This document shows, one piece after another, positions 1 to 11,400 of a stretch of 54,565 bases of DNA. This DNA is from Chlorokybus atmophyticus (taxonomy: Eukaryota; Streptophyta; Chlorokybophyceae; Chlorokybales; Chlorokybaceae), in NCBI GenBank assembly GCA_009103225.1, contig RHPI01003642.1:529837-584401 (forward strand), read 5' to 3'. Below the pieces are notes generated by a model, which worked only from the letters and a program-made list of their open reading frames with translations, was not told where the DNA came from and did not search any database. A program made the position numbers and the translations under genes. Each line of letters begins with the position of its first letter. The first letter of the stretch is position 1.

Positions 1-45
<45 letters not shown>

Positions 46-58
46 CGCACACACACAA
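1..58. repeat. CT/CA microsatellite
   Basis: The window opens with an uninterrupted (TC)n run of about 38 bases that turns into a (CA)n-rich run. It probably lies in the intron that follows the exon on the minus strand at 69-233. Confidence 0.95.
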
Positions 59-68
59 AAGAAATTAC

Positions 69-233
69 CTTAGCTACCGCCTCTCTGTCTGCGTCGTTAA
101 CAACCGGCTCCCCATCCTGCTCCCAAGTGCCTCCTGCACTTCGTACCCTCTCCTGCTCCGCATCAAAGTCTTCTTCACCCGCTGGTTGTTCATCTTCGTG
201 CGTTGCAGCCCGCTTTCGCTTCCTTCCCGCCAT
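69..233 (-). CDS. First coding exon of an unknown basic/acidic protein (partial)
   Basis: On the minus strand an ATG at 233-231 opens 55 codons that end exactly at a good splice donor (AAG|GTAATT, exon end at 69, phase 0). The peptide starts MAGRKRKRAA, a classic basic nuclear-localisation-like cluster, and is then rich in Glu, Asp and Gln. The rest of the gene lies beyond the left edge. I recognise no family. The basic start followed by an acidic stretch suggests a nuclear protein, but a transposon-encoded protein is equally possible. An intact frame ending at a consensus donor is the main support. Confidence 0.45.
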
Positions 234-762
234 CTGTGCAACCAACGGCAATGCTTCCTTGTGCAATAATGTGCGATAATGCATTATGACATTGCACCGC
301 GCACTGTGCATGCTTCGAACGCTATGCACATCACGCAACTCGCGGTAAATGTGCTGTATAGTGAGAGCCATTGTGCACAGCACATGTTACTATCAAATGG
401 CAGCTAGCGAACACACTATTACACATGTATATACAATCAATATGGTCTATGGTCATTGTGCTTGGATGCTGATGATAATGATGATGACTTCGGAACAGTG
501 CAACATACCTGTTACATGCCACTAGCATAGATTGCGTCCACCAGGCCTATCAGATGACAAGCACTACGTAGAACAACGACGGCAACACAACAGGCCAAGC
601 AACGTCTATCAGAGCCGCAGTTCACTCAACAACCCACCGCCCCACGTAACGCCACTGCTGCTACCGCCGCCGCCGCCCAAGCCGCCCACGCCGACCAGGA
701 GGTCAAATTTGGTTAACTAACAAGTAAATTGAGGCCACGTGCGGTGGCCCGACCGCGGTTAG

Positions 763-800
763 CTGCCGGCCGACCGGTCGACCGGCTGGGCCGGCGGCAG
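763..800. repeat. GC-rich imperfect hairpin
   Basis: A GC-rich segment with complementary arms (CTGCCGGCC on the left, GGCCGGCGGCAG on the right) around a core containing the 12-base palindrome CCGGTCGACCGG. It could form a stem-loop. No function can be assigned. Confidence 0.5.
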
Positions 801-1929
801 AGGTCCCGCGTTACGCCAGCTGCCGTGTCTTGAGCGTAACTCGCTCGTTACCTTTAAACTCCAGCAGTTTCGGGCGGGAGGTGTCGGGCGGCCGACACCC
901 CGCCTGTCGATCGGGCACACACATCGTCACCCAACCCGTCACTCACTCTGCCGTTTCCTTTAGGCCTAGAGGGTTTGCGGCAGCCGACGGTGCGGCTAGG
1001 CGGCGCCCAGTGGGCGCGACCGTTAAATTTACGGTTGATGGCATTGCACCGCCAGCCTGTAAACAGACGTTCATTCCACCTATATTTTAGCCTTTTACAT
1101 GCGTCCTTATGGTTTTTAAATGCATCTTATCAATTTACCATGATGCAACCAGCTAGCATAAGTGATTCGGCTGTTGACCATGTTTGATGACGCAGTCACT
1201 AAAGCGTGCAATCAATTAGTGTTACATGGTAGAGTGGATTAGTTAGTTAGAACGAGGGTGAGTAGTGGCGGCATGTCTTTGGGGTATGGGGCCTGCCCCG
1301 ACCTCGTACCGCCAAAAACGCGGCCGTTTTAACCACTAACTGTGCTGCAATTACACCGAATCTCTAGCGAATTTGGGTCGCCGTTGGTAAGCAGTTGCCG
1401 CTGAGATAGTTTTCAGCATCTATTGCGTATCTCTGCAATAATTGGCCATTTCGCTGCCTTTTTCAGCAACGGCTATTGTCACCGTTGCGATCCCATTCGA
1501 TCAACTCATGCGTGACCAAATGGTGGCCTAACGATGCGCTTTTCGTTTAATTAATTCTTAACTATAAGATAATTCAGGTTAGCATTATTGTGATGGTGGT
1601 AACCTTGGCATTACATACTGAATGTTGCAGCACGTACCGTGGCGTAAACGTTACGTTGAAGATTAAGTTTTGAAACACTTAACTGCAGGTTGCCAACCAT
1701 ATTGCACCATATTGCAGCATATGTGCTGCATTTTGCAACACATCAGAGATATCAACATGTATCAATGTATCAATGTATCTCTACATCTATTAATATTATT
1801 TCTGTGACACATACAGATGATCAACATGCAGCCATAAGCGGCCACGTATGCAGAACTGTGCTTAATTTTTACATTTGTTGGCATGCGTTTAAACAATGGC
1901 ATGTGCTTTGCACGGCCACGATCATTTAG

Positions 1930-2047
1930 GCAGATCCAACGGTGTAACGCTTGTACTCGCCGCCTAGCCAGTGAGAAGCCGGGCCGCACATACTGCCGCG
2001 CAGCCCGGCAGTCGCGGGTGCCGAGTGATGGCCCGACCAAAGCCGCA
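1930..2047 (+). repeat. Dispersed repeat, copy 1
   Basis: This segment matches the segment starting at about 2558 in the same orientation. Shared landmarks are CAGATC(C/G)AACGG, GCCTAGCCA(G/A)TGAGA and AGCCCGGCAGTCGCGGGTGC, in the same order and at similar spacing. Divergence between the landmarks shows these are old copies, not an assembly repeat. Confidence 0.7.
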
Positions 2048-2557
2048 CCACTACTTATCTCCGCACGTAACGTGGCAGAAACGTTAGTACTTAATGTATT
2101 ATCTTAGTACATGTGGGACATGTAAATGTGCACCATGTTGTCCTCAATTTTTGCAATACATACTATATGCATAATACATACATTATATGCAATATATATA
2201 AATAATATGTATAAGATTACATGTATTATGTATATCATGCACATAAAAGTACGTATATATACTACTATAGTATCATACTATTATATGCATATAATGTGTA
2301 TGATGCTGTGTATCATTATATAACATATATGTACCCTATCGTGCATGTGTAATAGAATACATGTATGATGTAAGATTACTCGTATATAAGTGCGTATTTA
2401 TATCACATCTGATTTGCACTTATGGTACATATATGCTTATATGTAGTCATAAATGCATATAGTTATTAAGAGCATGATAAATAAAGTTTGTATCATTCGC
2501 ATATATTCTAAGCAGTTGCATGACATGGGGATGAGCTTTGGACGGTCGAGATGTGTT

Positions 2558-2680
2558 TTGACAGATCGAACGGCCGAGCTTATAAGTGTTGCCTAGCCAA
2601 TGAGAGGAAGGCGGGCGGCGCATACCACGCAGCCCGGCAGTCGCGGGTGCCGTATGTCACTGATGGCCGTCGTGCGTGGT
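2558..2680 (+). repeat. Dispersed repeat, copy 2
   Basis: Second copy of the repeat at 1930, direct orientation, offset about 629 bases. The two copies flank a strongly AT-rich stretch (about 2110-2520). Confidence 0.7.
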
Positions 2681-2954
2681 GCGCGTGTGATGTGTCTTGT
2701 GCCCTAATGCCGGCCGGCCGGCCCAATCACACGCCCAATCAGCCGCACCGCTAGTTTGCACGTGTATAATGCTGATAGCATGAAGAAAAGAAGATAATAT
2801 GCATCAAGTGTCATTATTGTCCCCTTTGAGGGAAACACAGAAAGGGAGGGGGGACTCTGATGTACAAATTCACTCCCCCCCACAAATTTGCCAAGGGGGA
2901 CTGTATTTGGGGGGGGACACTGACGGGGTAAATACGGTACATTCATCGCAGACA

Positions 2955-3179
2955 TCAGCCAGACAATACAAACATATTGATTGTTGCCTCAAAACCTTGC
3001 ATTTGGTGACCCGAAGTAGCGTCGACAACGGCATGTCGCTTTCTGTCTTCCCACCATCGCCAGCACACGTGCCACAGCCGTGCGCTTCCTTTCCTCGCCA
3101 AGTTCCACCCCAAGTCCAATGCTTTCCCCACAACGTACCCAATCACCGCACCCACAACCATCAACGGTATGTCAACCAT
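2955..3179 (-). CDS. Hypothetical 74-aa membrane ORF
   Basis: An ATG at 3179 on the minus strand opens a 74-codon frame. The first part (MVDIPLMVVGAVIGYVVG) is a plausible membrane helix, followed by a basic, Trp-rich segment (about residues 28-48). No family recognised, no splice context found, and the 3' end abuts poly-C/poly-G sequence at 2870-2920. It may be a chance frame or a fragment of a mobile element. Confidence 0.2.
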   Translation of the reverse strand: MVDIPLMVVGAVIGYVVGKALDLGWNLARKGSARLWHVCWRWWEDRKRHAVVDATSGHQMQGFEATINMFVLSG

Positions 3180-3353
3180 TGCGGGCAAGCTTGTACCGTC
3201 TGCCAAGAGATTGGTTTGGCGCTGTGAAACGCGAGGGGGGCCCCGTACAGTAGCGCGCGGGCTGGTCCAGGCCGCCTGGCGGGAGCGCGGCCCGGAGGTA
3301 TTGGGAGTAGACCTGGGTCATTCCGTGGGTTTGCAGCTCGACTTCCTGTTACT

Positions 3354-3384
3354 CCGGCTCGGGAAGGGATCCTTTCCGAGCCGG
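3354..3384. repeat. 31-base near-perfect palindrome
   Basis: The arms CCGGCTCGG and CCGAGCCGG are exact reverse complements and enclose a GGATCC-containing centre that is itself nearly palindromic. A stem-loop or cruciform is possible. Confidence 0.7.
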
Positions 3385-3439
3385 ATGGGCTTGTATGCTA
3401 ATATATGGCGGATCCTTCCGGAAGAAGAATGACACTAAC

Positions 3440-4350
3440 AGGTCGGAAGTTCACGGAAATTCGTCTTACAAGCAATGCAAATGCGTGTTACTTAGCATAA
3501 CCATAATATGTAATGAATTCCTGCTTGTCAGAATGTGAAAGGCATTCCACCCTAGCTTTGAGTTACAATGACAAGGTTTACACACGTGCCGTATTTACAT
3601 GGTGCGCTCATACAGCCAGTTTGTATGCTCCAAAGCCATGATCATGGTAGAAACGGATTGCAATATCATTGATGTGAACATTCGAATTCATTTAGCAATA
3701 AGGCATTTGCCATGTGCAATCTATCACTCAAGTGAAAGCTGATTAATACGCATGATGCATGACCAACGATATATGATACTAGGACATACATAAACGCATA
3801 TCACTTTACTGCAATATGTGGCATCATGCCAAATCAATGTGCATGTCATGGGACGCACATGCATAACGCAATATGAACGTCTTGAAGTCAGTGGCATGTA
3901 TTACGTTTACTATGTGATGCATGTGGCGAGAGGCATATAATAGTGACATTTCAATACAATCTTCATTATTACGCTGTATCGCTTTAATAAGTTTTACGTA
4001 CGGTTGTTACAATATTGATTTGTAATAACAATTATGATCCGAAACTCTCAGCAAGGATTGTGGTAAGCCAAAGAGAGGTCAGTCTTGAAAGCAGCTACAG
4101 ATGTTCACTTGATGTGTCCACATGTGAGGTGCTCGACTTGAATATGCAAGTTGTTGGTATGCTACTCCGTCTATCGCTCGTAAAGATGGTGACTCATGTT
4201 GAGCTTGGGGGTTGTGTGTGCACGGTATTCAGACGGTTGTTCATCATAGGTGTCTATTTTCAGTGTTCAATTGCCTTCACGGCTTTAGTAGGTAAATGAA
4301 CAGAAGTAACATTATAGATACAAAGCTTTCAAATAAACAAATGTAATAAG
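3440..4350. other. AT-rich intergenic DNA
   Basis: No gene supported. An open frame of 94 codons on the plus strand at 4015-4299 has no recognisable domain and sits in AT-rich sequence; I do not call it. Confidence 0.5.
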
Positions 4351-4376
4351 TGCCGTATTTGTGCGAATGCCCCCCC

Positions 4377-4605
<229 letters not shown>

Positions 4606-4633
4606 NAATTTATAACACCCCCCATTTATTTTT

Positions 4634-4685
4634 GGGGAGGTGGGGTGGGGGTGGGGGTGGGGGTGGGGTGGGGTAGAGTGGGGCT
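4634..4685 (+). repeat. G-rich tract, possible G-quadruplex
   Basis: Repeated runs of four to five G separated by single T bases. This satisfies the usual G-quadruplex pattern. It lies inside the poly-C-core element. Confidence 0.6.
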
Positions 4686-4744
4686 TGAGGCTTTATTTGT
4701 ACTACTGTTTGGTAAGGGGGGGTTGTAATCGCACAAATATGATA

Positions 4745-5404
4745 GCCATTGTTAATCATATATGAAATATTGTAGGTGTGCGCATGCTAACATAACATGT
4801 AATCACCTTCTAATCATATTATGGTTATCATACGCGTGAATAAATTGTAATCTGGGCAATAGGTGCCACCCATTACCTCGACTGATAAATGATGATCATA
4901 TTTAAAAGACAATCGCAGCATGGTTTGCAAATTTAGTTAATAACAAATGATCAACGGCACTCTGTACACTCCATACACTTGAATTTCTCATAAAACTTAT
5001 ACCTATAAATGTGACATGCTAATGGTGGAATGCATTGTGTATTGCCACCATAAGCGAGGTAAGTTGAAATATCTGTAATCTATTACTATCATATGTACCC
5101 ATACAAAGAGCCCCCTTCCCCCTCGTTTGGGAGACCCTCTTCCCCCTTCTAAGTAAAGACTGCCCTGTCAATAAAACTGCATGAAGTCAATGTCCTCAGG
5201 CCAGGCAGGCGGTATCACTCTTGGCACATTACATTGCATGCACTAGTAGTGTCGCACCGCACGTCATGTGGACTCGTATCTAACGAGCATGATCGCCCAC
5301 AAATATGCTATGTGAATGCTGTCCATCTTTTGCGAACTATGTACAATTCCATAACATGAGGTGTCGCTTCTCTAAACGCACTTTATCCGTCACCATCTTT
5401 GCTC
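4745..5404. other. Intergenic, 3' flank of CFAP47
   Basis: No gene seen. A TTACA (TGTAA on the minus strand, a common green-algal polyadenylation signal) lies near 5229, about 175 bases past the CFAP47 stop, which is compatible with a 3' end but weak evidence. Confidence 0.4.
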
Positions 5405-8400
5405 TCACTGTCTTTGACGCCTAGCACCAGCAACCCTCCCCCCAGCGGAAGCCGCATTGTCACGGATGATATTGCGCCTCACCGATGTGTTCGACTGCGC
5501 CAGCTGTCTCTCCACCTCCGCACTGCACACAACAATAGAGCTTATACACCTGGCACATGCCATGGCTATGATACTACACAACAATGCCAACAACGTTTGT
5601 CCGCAATGCGTGCGCATGTGGGCGCGTGAGCTCGTGTGTCTCTGTGCATGCAACACCCTGCGCATACACCACAACACCTTACCTCAGCTTGTTCTCTATG
5701 CGCGAGACCGCGACGGGCGCGACGTACTGCGGTCGCGTGCCTCTTATCTCGTACATCCAGTCCATCTCCTCTGTTTGTATGATCAATCTCGCCACGAGCA
5801 CGCGGCCGTACTCGCGCGGGGAGAACGACACCGTGAAGGGCGTGCCGGGGTCGTCGGGAGTCATGGGCCGCACCATCGCGCGGGAGGGAGAGATGCCGAA
5901 CTCGGGAGGGGAGTCCGGACCGAAGAAGGCTATGCAGGGAGCTGTGCACATACAACAACATTGTTATCAGGACTGGGATACAAGATGAGTGCGACGTGTG
6001 GGTGGGTGTGTGGGTGTGGGTGGGTGCGCGCGTGTCTGTTGTTGCACCTGGTGTGTGCAAGGGGCTAGGGATGTGGATGACAGCGGTGCCGGTGTGGTTG
6101 ACCAGGGACTCGATGGTGATTACGCCGTCAAGGACGGGCTCAGTAGCCTATGGTTGACGCAAAATCAGTTGCGGATAGGGCGAGGGCACGTATGGTCTGG
6201 TCAGTGTGTGTTGTTCACGCGCACACACGCACATTTGCAAACGCATGCACGCACCCACGCGTGCACGCACACATACACACACAGAGCACACCTCCAAGTC
6301 CATGTCAAATCGCCAGCATCCTCCGCTGCTCTTTGTGACGACGAGTGTGGCGCTTGTCTTCATCACCTTCTGCGGCTGGAAGGACACGCGGTACTTCGCC
6401 TTCGGCACAGCGCCCTCGGCCTCGCCCTCACCCTCCACCACAGCAATGTCCTGCATACCAACAAGTTCCAACCACCATATGGACATGTGCAACACCGTAT
6501 CGGGCAGCAGCAGAGAAAGATTCTAGTAACCAACATACTGTGATGATGGGTTGGACAGTGAGGGCCCGACGAAGAGCTGTGGCGTCCGTGTCGGGGAGCA
6601 CGAGTGAGTGTGTGACGCTCTCCGGGCGGGAGGATGAGAGCCGTAGACCGTGTAGCGGGAGCTCCACTTCCTCGTGCATGGCACTCCTCGCACGACACTG
6701 TGGACAACATCATAAGTGACCGCCCTGTCTCAGAGTTGCAGTAAGAGTAAAGGGTTTTTCTCACTTGGAAGCGGATGGACATGCCGCTGGGAGGGGCCTC
6801 AGATACGCCCACGATAGGGTAGCGCCAGGCCAGGTCCTCCTCCATCTCCACCGTAAGCTCCGCCTTGTACTCGGTAATCTCATCTGTTGATAAAGAACGA
6901 GAGTCTTAGCATTACACCAAAATATGTGCGCTGGTGTGTCGAGTGCGCGCGCAGACCTTTGCGTGTGTGTCTTGACACGAGTGACCACACTTGCCTGGGG
7001 TGAATGAGACAGGGATCTGCAAGAATGCGAACGGCGCAAGTGTGACATTGCGTTGGCGCTTGAGCATGATGCGGAATGGCGGCGTGCGCATGACATCGTT
7101 TGCACTGCTAGTGTCCTCCGTTCCGTCCTTCCCGCCGCGGGAGGCGTCTGAGAGCGATATGGCGACCTGGAGAGGCACGGGGAACGGGTTGCGGAAGGTC
7201 ACGAGGGAGGAGACAGTCTGGCCCAACATCGCGCCCACCACTTGTGGTTCCATCATCGTCGGGGGCGTGCCACGCCCGCGACACCTACAAGAGAGCTCGT
7301 CTCATCAGCTTTGCTGATACACACACGCCCACACGCACTCGCGCAGGCACGCATGCATGCATGCACGCACGCTCACACACGCGCACACAGACACATGACA
7401 ATGATGTGGACTTGCGTGCAAGCGTACCTGAAGACCCAGGAGCCTACGGCGGCGTCTCCGGCCTCGATCTCTGCCTCTTCCTCAACGTTGAGTGAGGACG
7501 GCGTGTACTCGACGCGCGCCTCTGCGCTTCCCCGCGCAGGCAAGGTGATACTGCATGGCCAACCACATCACCTCAGCCAACCCAGCACTATACTCACACC
7601 ACACAACCATAAAACACCTCCAGCCGCTGCTTACGTGTTGGGCACGAGCGTGAAGTTGCGCGGGTTGCTGCTGGCCGACCGCAGAGCCACTTGGACGTCC
7701 AGCGGGTTGTTGAACGTCACTGCGTGGTGCTGCTTCTTGCCAACTGTACGCACGCACAAGTCAGTCACCCTGTTTGTCGATAACAAGTGTGACAACCTTA
7801 GCAGAGTTTCCTCTTGCCTTCGCAGATCATGTCAGGTAGCACTGTTGGCGGCGCCGCGTCCGCAGCGAGCTCGAGGCGGTACCAGTACTCGCCCACGCTG
7901 TCGCTGAAGAAGTGAACAGCGCCCTCCTCCTCGCCAGGCTGCCAAACAAGATGTGTGCGTGTCAGCGAGTGGCTGATTGGACATGACGGCTGTCAAAGCC
8001 TGTGTGTGCGTGAGTACCCTTAGCGGTAGGTATGCAAACTCGTATGCCCGCATCTCTCGTGCCTCCAGCTGCAGCTTCTTGGGACCAACGAGCCCGTGAC
8101 CCTGCGTGTGATTTTGGAGCAAGCACACTTAATCAGTGAGTGCGTGTGCATGTGTGTGGGCGCACGCGCGTGCGTGTATCTGACTGCCTCTCTTGCCTGG
8201 AGGACGACTTCGAAGGTGACGGGGTGGTCCACAGGGTTGTTGACATGTATCTCCAGCGTGACGGGTGACCTTACGGCCGTGCGTGCCACAACCACATCCT
8301 CGGCCGGTGGCGGCGCCGCTCTCACCTCGATCGCGAACCACACGTACCTCCCGTTGGGTGCCGTGAACGTGACGGACCCAAGCGCCACGCCCGACCTGGC

Positions 8401-11400
8401 GGGACTCAGCTGCAGCTCGTAGTCGGCAGGCCGGTCCGACACAACACGTAGCGTACGCGGCTCGGGGTTGCTGAGAGGTAGGTCTGATGTCACTGTGTAG
8501 ATCACCTCGCTACCAGCGCGGCCGCCATCGCCTCCGATGTTGGGAACTTGGATGGTTTTGGACGTCGTCTTACGGGCCTGACAATCGATGACGATCAGGC
8601 CCTCGGACAGAGGCTCCTCTGCAACACCTTTGAGAGTAAAGAAGCTGTTCTCGCCGGAACCGCTGAAGCTCAACTGCAGCTCTGTGACACAATTGTGTCA
8701 ATGACACCCACCCACACACACGCATGCACACACGCACACGCACGTCCAAATGCACACGCACATGCCCGCACATGGACGTGCACACCGCACAGCTACCTGT
8801 TACTAAGTGTCCACATCACTTCTTGCTCACCTCCGGTGCATTCTCCCATCCACGCCGGCCGGAATGTGACACTATACGCCCCGTTCTGTCCCGCGGGTAC
8901 CGTCACCTCGCTCGGTCCCCCGAACGCGTTGTTTCCCGTGAGTCTCGCGGATGCCGTGAGCGGCCTGTCTCCGTTGGCGTTGACGATCGGGATGTCCTGG
9001 GAGCAGCGGCCGCGGGCGGGGCACTCGAAGTCAAGGGAGGAACGGGAGGAGGAAGAGGAGAGGGAGAGCTCGGCGTCGAGGAGACGGACGTCGAGGGGGG
9101 AAGTGAGGAGCAACCTGGTTGGATGAGGACATGTTGTTTGCGCAAGGCATTGAATGAGTTATTGAACACGCACGCACGCACGCACGCATGCATGCATGTG
9201 CGCGCACGCATGCGCATGCACTCCAAAAGCATGCGCGCGTGCGCACACAGACGCGCACACACAACTAGCGCTATAATGCTGCAAGACCAACCTGACTGGG
9301 TACACGCCAGGGCCTTTATGGTTGAGCGTGAGCGGTACGCAGTTGCTGACAGTCACCCCAGCAACTTCACCTCCCCCCCCCCCCCCACCCCCACCCCCAC
9401 CCTCTCCCCCTCCTCCTCCTCCTCCTCCTCCTCCTCCACTTTTGCCACCCGCAGGCGTCTTAGTCCCACTGCCACTGCCACCTTCACGGGCGCCCTCGTA
9501 CAGGACAACCTCGGCTGGCACAGACACGTACGGGGAGCTGCTGCGGACAGAGTACTTGACGGTACGGGAGGCAACACCACCTTCTTGTACACCGGTTGCC
9601 CTGAAGCAGGTGTCACGCTTAGTAGTTATGTGTGCGTGTGCGTGTGCGTGCACGCATGTGTATGTGTGCCTGTGACACCAACATACACATACCTCATGAT
9701 ATCAGCCTGCTCCTTGATTCTGTACCCCGGGTGTCGTTCCATGAACATGCGCTTCGCAGCCTCAAATTGCTGGCTGACCCATGGCACGGGCAGCTCGCGT
9801 ACGATCACGTTGTTGTTGTTGCCGGCGGATGCGCTGACAGCGGCCTCGCATTGGAAGCGCACCGGCGCGGAGGCTGCCGGCGTGGGCAGACGCGCGTCGC
9901 CGATTAGTAAGTATGTAAACTCGCCGAACTCCGCGTCCACGAAGATGAGCTGTTGAGAGAAGAGGCTGGTGAGAAGGTGAGAGAGGGCATGTGGATATGT
10001 ACTTGTCAAGAATCAGTCGTATCTACATGTAAGGAAAAACGTGCACTGCAGTGAACTGGGCGCTGTACCTGGCATGCGGACTTGCCAAAGGCAAACGGCA
10101 GGTAATGTATAGTCACCTGTAACATGGTTGCGAAGGTTTTGTTAATGCGCATATGTAGGACATTACACATACACTCACGAACAACACAACAACAGTTGTG
10201 CCAACACACCTTGCCAGTTTCTCCCTGTCGCAGTTTGAGTCTCGTCTTGTCACATCCAAAAGGCATTGGCCAGGTTGTTGTGACTGATCCGCCACCATCA
10301 ACCACAGGCACACTCGGCATCTCTCCTCCCTCAGGTGGCTTTGCTACGACGCTCACAGCAAAGTCGCACTCGCCGGGGAACGGGTTGACCACCTCCATAT
10401 CCTGCGTCACATACTCATACATGGCAGCCGCTACCTCAAGCGTTCTCAGCGGCGTGCGCGAGTGCACTTGACACATGAGTGCGAACACGAGCGTAGCTGC
10501 GGGCGCCCCGGCCCCCGCGTTATTACTCTTGACTGAGGTGAGAGTCAACCTCGCCTCCTGTGCCTTAGCCACCTGCGGCGTGCACTGAACAGCAAACAAC
10601 CCTCTACTCCTTGGCTCGAGCCGGATATAGCTTGCAGGAAGATCAAAGTCCTTAGCACCAGCGAGGCGTGCGAGGTACGCCACGGGACGAGTACCCGGGT
10701 TGGTTAGTTCAATGTGTTTGAGGAGAGTCTCGCCGAGACGGCCGGCGAAGGAGACAGGGGGTTGGCGAGGGATGAGTTGGGGAAGAGCGGACCAGAGGTA
10801 GAGGAGGAAGAGGAGTGATTCGCGGGGTTGAGGGCGTAATATGTCGTCTTCGTCGAGAGGGTAGGCTAGAGACAGGTCGCGGTAGAGTGATACAACAAGA
10901 CGGGCGTTCTCGCGGACTTGAGACTCGTCGCGGCAAGGACGATGCAGCGCGCCCTCATTCGCACGCAATGATGGCCTGCATAGTGGTGGTGAATGCTATC
11001 ACTATGTCACACATAGGGCTCTGATGTTGTTGGGTTACTTGTACTGACCTGTGGGAGGCGAGGAGGGAGAAGAGGGCAAGGCCGTCGCGTAGGTGTGTGG
11101 TGAAGTTGGTGAGTCGGTAGTAGCACGAGGGTAGGACGATACGGAAGTGGTGGCTAGCCCAACGCAGAAGCACGCTCTCACCCGGACTATATATGTTGCT
11201 CCCCGCATCTCCACCAACCGGCACCACAACGGGCGGGCACCCTTCCCCGCCAGTTCCCGGCAGAGCCTTGAGCGCCCTCGCCGTTACGCGTGAGAGCGCA
11301 AACACCCTCACCACCTGCGTGGCGACGGTGTACCACGCCGCCGCGGACACGTGGGCCCACACGCCTTCGAGCCTGCGCCAGTGGGCGATGTCGGTCTCAT

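Larger units (their letters stand above)
234..2800. other. Intergenic region with GC-rich and AT-rich blocks
   Basis: No convincing gene is seen. The stretch at 540-1080 is GC-rich, contains CCG runs (655-690) and a GC-rich imperfect hairpin around 763-800. The stretch from about 2110 to 2520 is very AT-rich with TATATG-type simple sequence. Two related copies of a GC-rich repeat flank the AT-rich part (see 1930 and 2558). Short open frames here have no coding signature. Confidence 0.6.

Noticed and set aside
1930-2680. LTR retrotransposon bounded by the repeat pair
   Set aside because: The copies are short and diverged, and no reverse transcriptase, integrase, primer-binding site or polypurine tract is visible between them.
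8570-9264. Frames rich in Cys/Val/His (MCVCV-type) near many genes
   Set aside because: They arise from GT/CA-rich intronic sequence.
5457-9956. Long plus-strand frames, up to 410 codons, opposite CFAP47
   Set aside because: They are shadows of the minus-strand exons; they cross introns and lack any domain.
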